A stretch of DNA of 64,000 nt from the NCBI RefSeq assembly GCF_000178455.1, contig NZ_ADNU01000007.1, positions 1 through 64,000 on the forward strand, written 5' to 3'. Source of the DNA: Brevibacterium mcbrellneri ATCC 49030. GTDB taxonomy: Bacteria > Actinomycetota > Actinomycetes > Actinomycetales > Brevibacteriaceae. Each line of letters opens with the position of its first letter. Within the stretch, counting starts at the first letter, position 1. The translations under genes were made by a program, and so were the position numbers. Positions 15,847 to 24,682 of this stretch are shown here, in pieces. Below the pieces are notes generated by a model, which saw only the letters and a program-made list of their open reading frames with translations, was not told where the DNA came from and did not search any database.

Positions 15847-16704
15847 ATGCCCACAACCATTCGCAACAAGAGAGCCGCAGCTCTGCCCGCAAAACTGTCC
15901 CGAAGCTGGCTTCTGGTCAACGCGATCCGCCCCGAATCGTTTGAACCAGCTCAAACGAGCGAAGCAGACTCCGTGATTTTCGACCTCGAAGCAGCCGTTC
16001 CAGACGTTTCCAAGGATCAAGCGCGTGCCAATGTTGTCAAGGCTTTGTCCACCGACATGGCAGGGTGGGTACGCGTCAACTCGATCACAACGCCTTTGTG
16101 GGAAGAAGACTTGGATGCCCTCAACGGGCTCCCGGGCCTCAAAGGGGTCATGTTGCCCAACACTGAGGAGCCGGACCAGGTCACCCTGACCGCAATGCGG
16201 GCCGGTGCGGGCATCCCAGTTTTAGCGCTCATTGAAACGGCCATTGGTATCGAGGCGGCGACCCGCATCGCACAGGCACCGGGCACGTTCCGCCTGGCCC
16301 TGGGTACTAATGACTTCCGCAAGGACACGGGTGTGGGCGATGACCCTATGGCGCTTGCGTACGCGCGTTCGCGGTTGGTCGTTGCCACTCGCGTGGGTGG
16401 TTTGCCCGGCGCAATCGACGGCCCCTCCCCCGCGAGCGCGAACTCCAAGGCCCTGCTCCATGACTGTGGATGGACGTTGAAGATGGGCATGACGGGCAAG
16501 CTCATTTTGAATCCGCAACAGGCCGTGACCACGAACGACGCGTTAGCACCCAGTGAGGATGACCGTACGTGGGCGCGCAAAATGCTAGAGGAAGCAGAAA
16601 CCGCCGGCGATGACGCGATCGCCGACGGTTCCTACCTGCCACGTCTGGCCCGCGCAAAGAAAATCGCGCAACTGTCAGACTCCTATGGGCTGTGGAAGAA
16701 CTGA
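15847..16704 (+). CDS. CitE/HpcH-family CoA-ester lyase
   Basis: TIM-barrel lyase of the HpcH/HpaI aldolase and citrate lyase beta family, 285 residues. It has RSWLLVNAIRPESF near the N-terminus, the magnesium-site region SVIFDLEAAVPDVSKDQAR at about 38-56 with the conserved DLE, WVRVNS with the substrate-binding arginine, MLPNTEEPDQV, LALIETAIGIEAATRIAQA with the second acidic metal ligand, and LGTNDFRKDTGV. No citF or citD lies next to it, so it is probably a stand-alone enzyme such as a (3S)-malyl-CoA or citramalyl-CoA lyase/thioesterase. The exact substrate is unknown. Its stop is two bases from the convergent serA stop. Confidence 0.85.
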   Translation: MPTTIRNKRAAALPAKLSRSWLLVNAIRPESFEPAQTSEADSVIFDLEAAVPDVSKDQARANVVKALSTDMAGWVRVNSITTPLWEEDLDALNGLPGLKGVMLPNTEEPDQVTLTAMRAGAGIPVLALIETAIGIEAATRIAQAPGTFRLALGTNDFRKDTGVGDDPMALAYARSRLVVATRVGGLPGAIDGPSPASANSKALLHDCGWTLKMGMTGKLILNPQQAVTTNDALAPSEDDRTWARKMLEEAETAGDDAIADGSYLPRLARAKKIAQLSDSYGLWKN

Positions 16705-16705
16705 G

Positions 16706-18289
16706 TTACTCCTCTTCGATGTTCGCAACCCGAGCGAAGCTCGCCCCGATTTCAGAAGCGACGGTGTTAACGACCTCGGCCGACACTTCCGAATCAACCG
16801 CGAGCACGGCCAACGCCTGATCGTTGTTGGGCGAAACCTGCATGGCTTCAATGTTGATGTCCAGGTTGCCCAACGCCTGACCAAACAGCCCAATGACGCC
16901 GGGGCGGTCGTCATATTTGAAGAAGACGAGGTGGTCGCTGAGTTTCATTTCGAGGTCGTAGCCGTCGATTTCGGTGAGTTTCTGCACGTCCTTGGGGCCG
17001 GTGACGGTTCCAGCGACGCGGATTTGTTGCCCCGCCGAGGTGGCAGCGACGAGCGTGACGACGTTGCGGAAGTTCTCGCTTAGGGGTTCGGTGGCGAGTT
17101 CGACGGTGACGCCGCGTTCTTGCGCAAAAAGTGGGGCGTTGACGTAGGACACTGCGCCGTCGACCACGTCGAGGAACAGTCCCTTAAGGGCGGACAGTTT
17201 GAGGACGCTGACGTCTTTTTGGGTGACTTCGCCGCGCACTTCGACGCGCAGGTGAGTGACCGGATCGCCGGCCATGGCTGAAACGACGCGACCCAGGCGT
17301 TCCGTCAGGGCGATGCCGGGGCGGACTTGCGGGTCGATTGCGCCACCGGCGACGTTGACAGCGTCTGGCACGAGTTCACCAGCCAGGGCTTTGCGCACGG
17401 ACTGAGCCACAGCGATGCCGGCTTTTTCTTGGGCTTCGGCGGTGGAGGCGCCCAGGTGTGGGGTGACGTTGATGCGGTCGTGTGCCATGAGAGGTGAGTC
17501 CACGGGTGGTTCTTGGGTGAACACGTCGATACCGGCGCCACCTACGCGGCCGTCTTCAACGGCTTTGGCGAGTGCTGCTTCGTCCACGATTCCTCCGCGG
17601 GCAACGTTGATGATGCGCACGGTGGGTTTGACTTTGGTGAACGCTTCTTCGCCGATCATGCCGATTGTTTCAGGGGTTTTTGGCATGTGAACGGTGATGA
17701 AGTCGGACTGTTCGAGGACTTCGTCGAGGCTCACAACGGTCACGCCCATGGCAGCTGCGCGTGCCGCGGAGATGTAGGGGTCGTAGCCGATGAGGTTCAT
17801 GCCGAAGGCTTTTGCGCGTTCAGCGACCAGGCCACCGATGCGTCCCAGGCCCACGATGCCCAAGGTCTTTTCGTAGAGTTCGACGCCGGAGAGTTTGGAG
17901 CGGTTCCACTCCCCTGCTTTGAGGGACGCGTGGCCTGCACCGTAGTTGCGTGCTGAACCCAGGATGTGGGCCATGGTGAGTTCGGCTGCCGAAATGATGT
18001 TGGAGGTGGGTGCGTTGACGACCATGACTCCGGCGCGGGTGGCGGCGGGGATTTCTACGTTGTCAAGACCAACACCGGCGCGAGCGATGACTTTGAGTTC
18101 AGGTGCTGCTGCGATTGCTTCGGCGTCCATTTTGGTTGCGGAGCGGATGAGCACGGCGTTGACGTCTTTGAGGGCGGGCAGGAGTTCGGCGCGGTCTGCC
18201 CCGTTACATTTCCTGATTTCAAAATCTGGCCCTAGCGCGTCAACGGTGGCTGGCGATAGTTCTTCTGCAATTAGGACAACGGGTTTCAC
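16706..18289 (-). CDS. serA: D-3-phosphoglycerate dehydrogenase, long form
   Basis: First committed step of serine synthesis: NAD-dependent oxidation of 3-phosphoglycerate. The 527 residues match the long type known from Mycobacterium, with catalytic, intervening (ASB) and C-terminal ACT domains. Visible are ARAGVGLDNVEIPAATRAG, the NAD-binding GIVGLGRIGGLVAERAKAFG, the catalytic arginine region NVARGGIVDEAAL, and FTQEPPVDSPL followed by NVTPHLGASTAEAQ with the catalytic histidine. The last 75 residues (FFKYDDRPGVIGLFGQALG onward) are the ACT domain that binds serine for feedback inhibition. The GTG start at 18289 has a strong AGGAGG site. A palindrome at 18348-18365 overlaps its likely -10 region. 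Confidence 0.97.
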   Translation of the reverse strand: MKPVVLIAEELSPATVDALGPDFEIRKCNGADRAELLPALKDVNAVLIRSATKMDAEAIAAAPELKVIARAGVGLDNVEIPAATRAGVMVVNAPTSNIISAAELTMAHILGSARNYGAGHASLKAGEWNRSKLSGVELYEKTLGIVGLGRIGGLVAERAKAFGMNLIGYDPYISAARAAAMGVTVVSLDEVLEQSDFITVHMPKTPETIGMIGEEAFTKVKPTVRIINVARGGIVDEAALAKAVEDGRVGGAGIDVFTQEPPVDSPLMAHDRINVTPHLGASTAEAQEKAGIAVAQSVRKALAGELVPDAVNVAGGAIDPQVRPGIALTERLGRVVSAMAGDPVTHLRVEVRGEVTQKDVSVLKLSALKGLFLDVVDGAVSYVNAPLFAQERGVTVELATEPLSENFRNVVTLVAATSAGQQIRVAGTVTGPKDVQKLTEIDGYDLEMKLSDHLVFFKYDDRPGVIGLFGQALGNLDINIEAMQVSPNNDQALAVLAVDSEVSAEVVNTVASEIGASFARVANIEEE

Positions 18290-18347
18290 TGTGCCTCCTG
18301 AACACGTGCTGACGACCCAGGTGCGGGATACGGGCCTATACGTATCT

Positions 18348-18365
18348 TATTCATGGTGATGAATA
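18348..18365. promoter_or_regulatory. Palindrome in the serA / histidine kinase divergent promoter region
   Basis: TATTCATGGTGATGAATA is a perfect 7+7 palindrome with a four-base centre, 59 bases upstream of the serA start and 53 before the kinase gene. On the minus strand a TAAGAT sequence (complement of 18344-18349) that could be the serA -10 box overlaps one arm. It may be an operator for a regulator of serA or of the two-component pair. No binding protein can be named. Confidence 0.45.
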
Positions 18366-18417
18366 TGTTTTACAGCGGGGGTAACGCTCTCCGCCGAACA
18401 TTTCATACCGCGGGACG

Positions 18418-19671
18418 ATGAACAGCGCTTTCCTTCTACCTAAACTTATGGTCATGGGACAACCGTGGCATGTGAGGGCATCACAGTTTATGTCGGCCCA
18501 CATGTGGGTGGTTGACTCGCTTATCTTCGCTGCCCCGCTGGTCCTCTTCACAGTTGTGTTTCCGGCGTATGAGCCCGGTCTGCGTGGGGTGATTCAGACC
18601 GTGGTTTTGGTCGCGATGTGTGCGTCGCTTGTGTTTAGGCGAACGTTTCCCCTGGTCACGGGATGGATTGTGGTGGCGACTGGGTTTGTTTACGCTTTGA
18701 CGTTTGCGTTCCCGCACCACGCTCTTATCACCGTCCCGGTGACGGTGCACGCGGTCACTGCTTATGCACCTCGGCGGTGGGGAAAGATTTTCCTGGGCAT
18801 TGGAATTGTGGCGGCGTTCGTTTTTGCGGCCAGTAATTTCACTTACTTTCATGTGTCGGGTGCCAGGCTTTCGGATGCCACCGCTGGTGAACTGCTATTC
18901 ATAGTTTTGGCGGCGTTGGTTTTCCCCATGGTGACGGTGGCGCTTGCGTGGACGCTTGGGGATATCCATTGGCGTAAGCGTTATGATGCGCAGAGGATTG
19001 CCGAGCGTAACGCGCTGCTGGAGCGTGAACGTGAGAATGAGATTCGCCTGGCTTCTGATGCTGAGCGGATGCGAATTGCACGGGAGATGCACGACATTGT
19101 TGCCCACTCGATGTCGGTGATTATTACGCAGGCCGACGGTGGTCGTTATGCGGCGAAGGCTTCACCTCAGGCTGCTGTAGATGCGTTGGAAACGATTGCA
19201 GAGACTGGCCGTGAAGCGCTGGGTAATTTGCGTGGGATGTTGGGGGTTCTGCGTGATCCCAGTGCCAGCGCGCAAACGACACCGATGCCAGGTATTGAGG
19301 ACCTCGGGGCGCTTGTTGAGAATGTGCGGGCGGCGGGCCTTGAGGTGACGTTGCATGTTGCGCCGGATGTGCCTGCGCTTGCACCGGCGGCTCAGTTGGC
19401 GGTGTTTCGGATTGTGCAGGAAGCGCTCACCAACACGATGAAGCATGGTGGGCCAGAGGCGCGTGCAGAAGTCACGGTGGAGCCGGGCGAGTTGGGAGTC
19501 GTGGCGCGGGTTGTTTCTACCGGGCGGGCCGAGTCTGCTGTTGCACCTGGGTCCGGGGCGGGCATCCAGGGTATGAAGGAGCGCGCGCATATTCATGGGG
19601 GTTCACTGGTTGCTGAACCCACGGAGACTGGTTTTTTGGTTGAGCTGTCGTTGCCGGAGGATGTTGCATGA
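18418..19671 (+). CDS. Two-component sensor histidine kinase (NarL-partner, HisKA_3 type)
   Basis: Membrane sensor kinase of 417 residues. The N-terminal half has about five hydrophobic segments (residues 30-175). A linker with charged helix follows, then the dimerisation and phosphotransfer box REMHDIVAHSMSVIITQADGGR at about 222-243 with the phospho-accepting histidine in MHDIVAHS. The ATPase domain has FRIVQEALTNTMKHGG (N box) and GSGAGIQGMKERAHIHGGSL (G boxes). This is the DesK/NarX-like class paired with LuxR-type regulators. The start is uncertain: ATGs at 18418, 18454 and 18490 are all possible and none has a clear ribosome site. It overlaps the response regulator by four bases (ATGA). 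The signal sensed is unknown. Confidence 0.92.
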   Translation: MNSAFLLPKLMVMGQPWHVRASQFMSAHMWVVDSLIFAAPLVLFTVVFPAYEPGLRGVIQTVVLVAMCASLVFRRTFPLVTGWIVVATGFVYALTFAFPHHALITVPVTVHAVTAYAPRRWGKIFLGIGIVAAFVFAASNFTYFHVSGARLSDATAGELLFIVLAALVFPMVTVALAWTLGDIHWRKRYDAQRIAERNALLERERENEIRLASDAERMRIAREMHDIVAHSMSVIITQADGGRYAAKASPQAAVDALETIAETGREALGNLRGMLGVLRDPSASAQTTPMPGIEDLGALVENVRAAGLEVTLHVAPDVPALAPAAQLAVFRIVQEALTNTMKHGGPEARAEVTVEPGELGVVARVVSTGRAESAVAPGSGAGIQGMKERAHIHGGSLVAEPTETGFLVELSLPEDVA

Positions 19672-20333
19672 CTGTTCGGGTGTTGCTTGTTGACGATCAG
19701 GTTTTGGTGCGTGCGGGTCTTGCGATGGTGATTGATTCGCAGGATGACATGCGGGTGGTTGCGCAGGCGGAGAACGGTCGTGAGGCGGTTGAAGCTGTGC
19801 GGGCGCATGCGGTTGACGTGGTTCTCATGGATATTCGCATGCCGGTTTTGGATGGGCTTTCTGCAACGCAGGAGATTGTGGCCTTGGGTGATGCTGGGGC
19901 GCTGCCGCAAGTGCCCACGATTATTGTGTTGACGACGTTTGATACTGATGATTATGCGTTGACGGCGTTGCGGTCGGGGGCGAGTGGGTTTTTGTTGAAA
20001 GATGCCCGGCCCGAGGTGTTGCTGGACTCGATTCGTCAAGCCCACGTGGGTGGCGCGGTGATTGCGCCGACGACGACGCGCCGCCTGTTGGAGACGGTGG
20101 TCGCGGCACCTACGGTGCCTGATGAGCATGCCCAGAAGTTGGAGCGGCTCACGGCGCGTGAGCGTGAGGTGTTTGAGCTGGTGGCGCGTGGGAAGTCCAA
20201 TGCTGAAATTGCGGGCGAGCTGTTTATGGCGGGCCCCACTGTGAAGACGCACGTGAGTCATATTCTGACCAAGCTCGAGGTGCGCGACCGCATCCACGCC
20301 GTCATATTCGCCTACGAAGCCGGAGTGGTGTGA
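19668..20333 (+). CDS. NarL/FixJ-family response regulator
   Basis: DNA-binding response regulator of 221 residues paired with the kinase immediately upstream, whose stop codon overlaps its ATG. The receiver domain (1-120) begins VRVLLVDDQVLVRAGL with the acidic pair, has the phospho-accepting aspartate in VVLMDIRMPVLDG at about residue 54, the conserved threonine in IIVLTTFDTDD and lysine in GFLLKDARPEVL. The C-terminal LuxR helix-turn-helix is LTAREREVFELVARGKSNAEIAGEL followed by GPTVKTHVSHILTKLEVRDR. Length and order are standard. Targets are unknown; these pairs are often autoregulated or control a nearby transporter, but the next gene here is an unrelated HNH protein. Confidence 0.96.
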   Translation: MTVRVLLVDDQVLVRAGLAMVIDSQDDMRVVAQAENGREAVEAVRAHAVDVVLMDIRMPVLDGLSATQEIVALGDAGALPQVPTIIVLTTFDTDDYALTALRSGASGFLLKDARPEVLLDSIRQAHVGGAVIAPTTTRRLLETVVAAPTVPDEHAQKLERLTAREREVFELVARGKSNAEIAGELFMAGPTVKTHVSHILTKLEVRDRIHAVIFAYEAGVV

Positions 20334-20411
20334 AGGAGTGAGCCGCCGTTTTGATTTGGCTGACCCCAAGACGCCCCGCGGGTTAGAGCAGCTCCGGCTT
20401 ACACACCGTGG

Positions 20412-22784
20412 TTAGAAGGGTGGTGGTTCTTCGCTGGGTTCCCAGGGGCGGGTGTCGCCGTTGAACACCTCCGCTGCGATTGCGTACTCGTCTGCGATCT
20501 CGCGGGGGTACTCGTGGGCCCGCCCTCTACTTGGCGCAGCTGCTGGTTCGGGACGGTTCACGACCGTGGACTCAGGGCTATCTGCCTCCGCGGGTTCTGC
20601 ACCATGACCAGTCCCAGTTTCAGGGCGGTGGGCGGTTTGGTGTTCGGTTGCTAGGTACTCATTAATGGTGTGGCTGATGTCTTGGTCGCCGGTGTCGAAG
20701 TACTCGAGTAACCGTTCGTACTGGAGTTGGTTAATCCGTGATTCTGGTGGGTAGACCAGCATGGCACCAATCCGTGGGAACACCCGCGCCAGGGAACCGT
20801 CATCCATCTTGTCGACGCGTAAGCGTTTCTGGGTTTTCTCCTGATGATGCCGCTTACACAACGGGTGCAGATTCTCCATCACAGTCAACCCACCATTTTC
20901 AGGGTCTTTGTGGTTGAACGGTTCGATATGGTCTTTTTCGCACACTCTGGCAGGTGTAGCACACCAGGGGACACTGCAATCAGGGTGCCTGGCTTCCACC
21001 ATGCGTTTTAGAGCTGCTGGGATGTAATACTTCGTCGGTGTGGATTCGAGGACTACCCCGGTTTGTGGGTCGGTGAACATCCGGTACGCCCACTTCGCCT
21101 GCGCGATCAGCTCGTCAGCGGTCTTTGCGTCTAATGGCACCCGGCCATTCATCATCACCGGAACCCGTGCACCTGGGTCCACCTTGACCGGCAACCCAAA
21201 ATCAAGCCCACTACCCGCGCCATCGCCCGGTGGCGCATCAGTCCCTGGTGGCGCACTACTCCCTTGGTCCTCAAATACTTGTTCTTCGGTTCTTTGTTTT
21301 CTGGACTCGTGGATTCTTCCGGATTGTCGATCTTCGGTTTCATATCTTCCGGAATCTTGGTTTTCGGGTCTGTGTCTGTCTGGCCCGGGGTCTTTTCCTG
21401 AACCTGCGCCCCGATATTTGTCTCTGTTTTTGTTTGGGGGCGGGGTGCCCATGAGGAAGTGCAGGACCGGGACTGTGACGGTGATACCGGCTTGGGCTTT
21501 GAGCCATTCGTCTTTTTCAGGCATGGATACGCACAACTCAAGCTCGTACACGTCTTCCGCCTGCCTGGCTTCACGTTTCTCAGCCCACACAGAACCAGAC
21601 TCACCCGGGCCAGGGCCACCCGCATTGCCACGGGTATCCATTCCGGGAACGCCAGCTTCGAATGCACCATCGGATTCCGCACCCTTGTCGCTACGGGCGT
21701 TTTCCGTTCCTGGTGTGTCTGGGCCGAAGGTGTCTTTGGTGTAGGTGACTGTGATCGGGGCGTGTTTACCTGTCGGAACCACGCGGACACGCAGTGTTGT
21801 TGAGGGTTTAGCCCCGGTAATCAAATCCAGGGTCAACTGATCCATGAGCCGGTCGTCATCAACCTCAACCCGACCCAAATCCCCAACACGTATCTCAGTC
21901 GTTTCACCATTGTTTTCAGTCATGAACAGGGCTTGTTGTTCATCCGTCAACCTGGCAGTAAACGGTTCTATGTGGTTGGCCAGGATCGCCCTGGCTGTTC
22001 CACGCACACGCTGATAAAACGCTTCCATCTCCAACACAGGCCCCGTCAGCGACAATGTGGCTGTACCGTCATCATTCACCCAATACGTCACTCCCCGGTT
22101 ACGCCGAGCGTTCTCCACCCGGGTTTCAGGAGTCATAAGCATCGCAAGGATTTCATTGACGTGGCGCCTGTAGGTTTTCCAGGGCACGTTCACACGCTTG
22201 TTGGTGAGCATGTCATCAAACACCGGGATACACACCCCAGCACGAACAACCCTGCCAGCCGTATACAAAACCCGGTCGAAGCTGATCACACCGGCCTTTG
22301 CTAGGGCCCAGAGTTTGGGCATGAGCACGACCGCTGTCATGACCTTGCGTAACCGGGTTATGAGCTGGGATCGTGTGCAATCCAACAGCTTCGCCAACAC
22401 CCCTTCTGTCGGAGTCGGCAACACGTCCGGCACCCGTTCGACACTGGCCACTGTGGCCACCTCACCCGTAGGCAACACCACACACGCCACCACATCATCC
22501 ACACCAACAGACCCACCAGCGGTCGGGCCTGCACTTAAGCTTTCTCCTGCCGCGCCGTTTGTGACGAGTGGGCCAGCACCGGGATTAGAGGTAAACACCG
22601 CGTGTAGACCATGAGTGAAGTCATCCAACGGCACTATGTGGGCGCTGATGACTGCTGCGACGGCTTCTGCTTGTTTCACCTGTGCTTCGTCCATGATGCG
22701 CGTGGTGTCCTTGACTGTTTCGAACAGTTCCACAGCGGGGCCGTCGTGCATGTCGTTGCGTGTGTGGGTGTGTGTTGTGGTCAT
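20412..22784 (-). CDS. DUF222 / HNH endonuclease (13E12-type) protein
   Basis: Large 790-residue protein of the DUF222-HNH family that is multi-copy in many actinobacteria. The N-terminal two thirds hold the DUF222 region, including RSQLITRLRKVMTAVVLMP, AGVISFDRVLYTAGRVV and ETRVENARRNRGVTYWVNDDG. Residues about 445-540 are a low-complexity linker rich in Pro, Gly, Asp, Glu and Arg. The HNH nuclease motif follows at about 625-680: HPDCSVPWCATPARVCEKDH, then NGGLTVMENLHPLCKRHHQEK. Its zinc-type cysteines and catalytic histidines are all present. The C-terminal 120 residues are polar and unordered. The ATG at 22784 has a very strong AAGGAGGTGA site. The family is suspected to be mobile, but a substrate is not established. 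The short word common elsewhere in the window is absent here. Confidence 0.9.
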   Translation of the reverse strand: MTTTHTHTRNDMHDGPAVELFETVKDTTRIMDEAQVKQAEAVAAVISAHIVPLDDFTHGLHAVFTSNPGAGPLVTNGAAGESLSAGPTAGGSVGVDDVVACVVLPTGEVATVASVERVPDVLPTPTEGVLAKLLDCTRSQLITRLRKVMTAVVLMPKLWALAKAGVISFDRVLYTAGRVVRAGVCIPVFDDMLTNKRVNVPWKTYRRHVNEILAMLMTPETRVENARRNRGVTYWVNDDGTATLSLTGPVLEMEAFYQRVRGTARAILANHIEPFTARLTDEQQALFMTENNGETTEIRVGDLGRVEVDDDRLMDQLTLDLITGAKPSTTLRVRVVPTGKHAPITVTYTKDTFGPDTPGTENARSDKGAESDGAFEAGVPGMDTRGNAGGPGPGESGSVWAEKREARQAEDVYELELCVSMPEKDEWLKAQAGITVTVPVLHFLMGTPPPNKNRDKYRGAGSGKDPGPDRHRPENQDSGRYETEDRQSGRIHESRKQRTEEQVFEDQGSSAPPGTDAPPGDGAGSGLDFGLPVKVDPGARVPVMMNGRVPLDAKTADELIAQAKWAYRMFTDPQTGVVLESTPTKYYIPAALKRMVEARHPDCSVPWCATPARVCEKDHIEPFNHKDPENGGLTVMENLHPLCKRHHQEKTQKRLRVDKMDDGSLARVFPRIGAMLVYPPESRINQLQYERLLEYFDTGDQDISHTINEYLATEHQTAHRPETGTGHGAEPAEADSPESTVVNRPEPAAAPSRGRAHEYPREIADEYAIAAEVFNGDTRPWEPSEEPPPF

Positions 22785-22810
22785 GTGGGTTCACCTCCTT
22801 GTGTGGTTCT

Positions 22811-22840
22811 ATTCTATTTGCGTTCGAATGCGTGAGTCAA
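22811..22840 (-). promoter_or_regulatory. Probable sigma-70-type promoter of the DUF222-HNH gene
   Basis: On the minus strand TTGACT (complement of 22835-22840) and TAGAAT (complement of 22811-22816) are separated by 18 bases and lie 27-56 bases upstream of the HNH start. The region around is much richer in A and T than the rest of the window. TTCGAA-containing words nearby recall LexA boxes but do not complete a GAAC-N4-GTTC site. Confidence 0.5.
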
Positions 22841-22871
22841 GGGTTTTGTTCATTTTGTTTCTATTTGTTTT

Positions 22872-22958
22872 CGAACGAGCATTCAGTTGTGGCGACGAAC
22901 GGCGTTGAGTTGATGAGACGACAAGCGCTCAGCTGCGGGCACGACAAGCGCTCAGTTG
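22872..22958. repeat. Degenerate short tandem repeats in the gap 22785-23132
   Basis: Four related units of about 17-20 bases follow each other: they begin near 22872, 22893, 22919 and 22942. The last two are near identical (CGACAAGCGCTCAGCTG at 22919-22935 and CGACAAGCGCTCAGTTG at 22942-22958), the first two are diverged. They lie 90-170 bases upstream of the HNH gene. The remainder of the 348-base gap holds the HNH promoter and, at its right end, the hairpin at 23087-23110; no gene was seen in it. Confidence 0.45.
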
Positions 22959-23086
22959 TTAACCCTCCATCGAACCTCGCCAGTGAATACGCCACGCCCG
23001 TACCTCTACATACGCAGTCGGCGCAAAAAACAAGACTGCCCATGAAGACACACAGCCGCCACACGATCACAGTGAATACAGAGGAT

Positions 23087-23110
23087 GGCGGTGAGCACGC
23101 GCTCACCGCC
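23087..23110. terminator. Hairpin terminator after the VOC gene
   Basis: Perfect 10-base-pair stem GGCGGTGAGC (23087-23096) with GCTCACCGCC (23101-23110), loop ACGC, located 23 bases beyond the stop of the minus-strand VOC gene. No T run follows. Confidence 0.6.
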
Positions 23111-23132
23111 ACACAAAGACCTCAGATCTCAG

Positions 23133-23498
23133 TCAGTCGACAGGACTGACACGAATAAGATTGCCGTCGGGATCGGCAATGACGAAGGTGCGACCAAACA
23201 CCTCATCATACGGCTCCTTGACCACACGTACGCCCTTTCCGACCCACTCTTTATAAACGTCGTCGAGTGCCACTGACGACTGCGGAACCATGAGGCCGAC
23301 CTCGCTCGTGCGAGGTGTGCCGCGGGTGACATTCTCATTGTGCCCGGTCCAGACGGCGAACAACACCCCTGGCGCCACCTCGAAGGCGACGTAGCGCGGA
23401 CTCGTGAAAGTGGGTTCGATATCGAACAAGTCACTATAGAAGACGGTAGACCGTTCGACATCGCTGACATAGATCAGAAACAGATTAGGTGCAGACAT
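23133..23498 (-). CDS. VOC (glyoxalase/bleomycin-resistance) family protein
   Basis: Small protein of 121 residues with the vicinal oxygen chelate fold. It opens with LFLIYVSDVERSTVFYSDLFD, the standard first beta-alpha unit of the family, continues with YVAFEVAPGVLFAVWTGHN, and ends with GRTFVIADPDGNLIRVSPVD, the usual final strand. The ATG at 23498 is chosen because AAGGAG lies upstream; the frame is open for 19 further codons. Metal ligand positions suggest either a metalloenzyme or a drug-binding protein; this cannot be decided. It is divergent from a WYL-domain regulator 65 bases away, a common arrangement in which the regulator controls the VOC gene. Confidence 0.85.
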   Translation of the reverse strand: MSAPNLFLIYVSDVERSTVFYSDLFDIEPTFTSPRYVAFEVAPGVLFAVWTGHNENVTRGTPRTSEVGLMVPQSSVALDDVYKEWVGKGVRVVKEPYDEVFGRTFVIADPDGNLIRVSPVD

Positions 23499-23563
23499 AG
23501 ATCTCTCCTTTTGTTGCAGATTGGCAGACCTCATTAGACCAGCAATAGACGACAACTACGGTC

Positions 23564-24544
23564 ATGTTTTCTGTTAAATTCGAGACCGTGAAAGCGTCCC
23601 GGCTGTTGTCGATCCTGCTGCTCCTGCAGACACACGAGCGAATGACCAGCAAAGAACTTGCTCGACGGTTCGAGGTCTCGCCACGCACCATCCTGCGCGA
23701 CGTCGAAGCCCTGTCAGCCGCAGGCGTTCCAGTCTTCACGGAACAGGGCCGGAATGGTGCGATCGTGTTGGACCGCCGGGCACGGCTTGATCTGGCACGC
23801 CTCAACCCAGTCGAGTTGCAACTCATCACAGTCGCAGGCGTGGACCCCGACCTTCTCAAGCAGATCGGGCTTCAAGCGGTCCACTCCAGCGTCCACGAAA
23901 AGCTGACAGCTGCCACCTCGCGCACACACCTATCTCCCACCTCACAGTTGTCTGACGTACTCCTTATCGATTCGTCCGGGTGGTTCACGACCGGCACAGA
24001 ACACGACCTGACTGGCCTGCTAACCGCCGCTAGAGAACAACGACGCATACGCCTGTGCTACCGACGTAGCGGAGAACCTCGTGGGAATTGGATCACAGTG
24101 GACCCCTACGGCCTCGTGAGCAAGGCGAACTCCTGGTACCTGGTGGCCGACGTCAACGAAGAGCCCCGCATGTTCAACACCTCTCGCGTCGAAGGCCACG
24201 AACTTCTCGCGGATGTCGCCACACTGCGACCGGGCCACGATTTGCGGTCGGTATGGGCAGACCTGTTAGCTAGCTTTCGTCCCACACCTCATATCGAGAT
24301 CCGCGCACTCCTGCGCTCAACCCGCCTGGACCTTGCTCAACGAATCCTCGGCACCCGAATCGCGAACGTCACCACGACCTCGGGTCAGTGGACGCCAATC
24401 GCCGTCCACTATCCCGACGTCGAATCAGTACGCCAACTCCTCCAGTTTGGCGACCACATCCGAATCCAGAGCCCAGCCAGCGCCGTCAAGCGGTTCCACG
24501 AACTCGCAACCCAAATCGCGCAGGCCCACGCGCCAACCAGCTAA
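23564..24544 (+). CDS. HTH-11/WYL-domain transcriptional regulator (YafY-like)
   Basis: Regulator of 326 residues. The N-terminal helix-turn-helix is KASRLLSILLLLQTHERMTSKELARRFEVSPRTILRDVEALSAAGVPV (split here only by reading: HTH at about 11-60), with GRNGAIVLD after it. The WYL ligand-binding domain begins near residue 150 (LLTAAREQRRIRLCYR) and has WITVDPYGLVSKANSWYLVADV, followed by a C-terminal WCX extension with VESVRQLLQFGDHIRIQSPA. Start is ATG at 23564 or GTG at 23588; neither has a strong ribosome site. WYL proteins commonly repress a divergent neighbour, here the VOC gene. The ligand is unknown. Confidence 0.88.
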   Translation: MFSVKFETVKASRLLSILLLLQTHERMTSKELARRFEVSPRTILRDVEALSAAGVPVFTEQGRNGAIVLDRRARLDLARLNPVELQLITVAGVDPDLLKQIGLQAVHSSVHEKLTAATSRTHLSPTSQLSDVLLIDSSGWFTTGTEHDLTGLLTAAREQRRIRLCYRRSGEPRGNWITVDPYGLVSKANSWYLVADVNEEPRMFNTSRVEGHELLADVATLRPGHDLRSVWADLLASFRPTPHIEIRALLRSTRLDLAQRILGTRIANVTTTSGQWTPIAVHYPDVESVRQLLQFGDHIRIQSPASAVKRFHELATQIAQAHAPTS

Positions 24545-24682
24545 CCGCGCGCCCCACCAAACCGCGCCCCACCAAACCACCACCTCGCCACAAAGAATCT
24601 CATCCTCAAGGATGAGTCGCACGCCCAAAGCTATATCCCGCAGGCTGATGTTTCCGCCACACAACTTCGCGAAAGTAGAAGC

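Noticed and set aside
22811-22880. LexA/SOS box before the DUF222-HNH gene
   Set aside because: TTCGAA words are present but no complete GAAC-N4-GTTC palindrome could be found.
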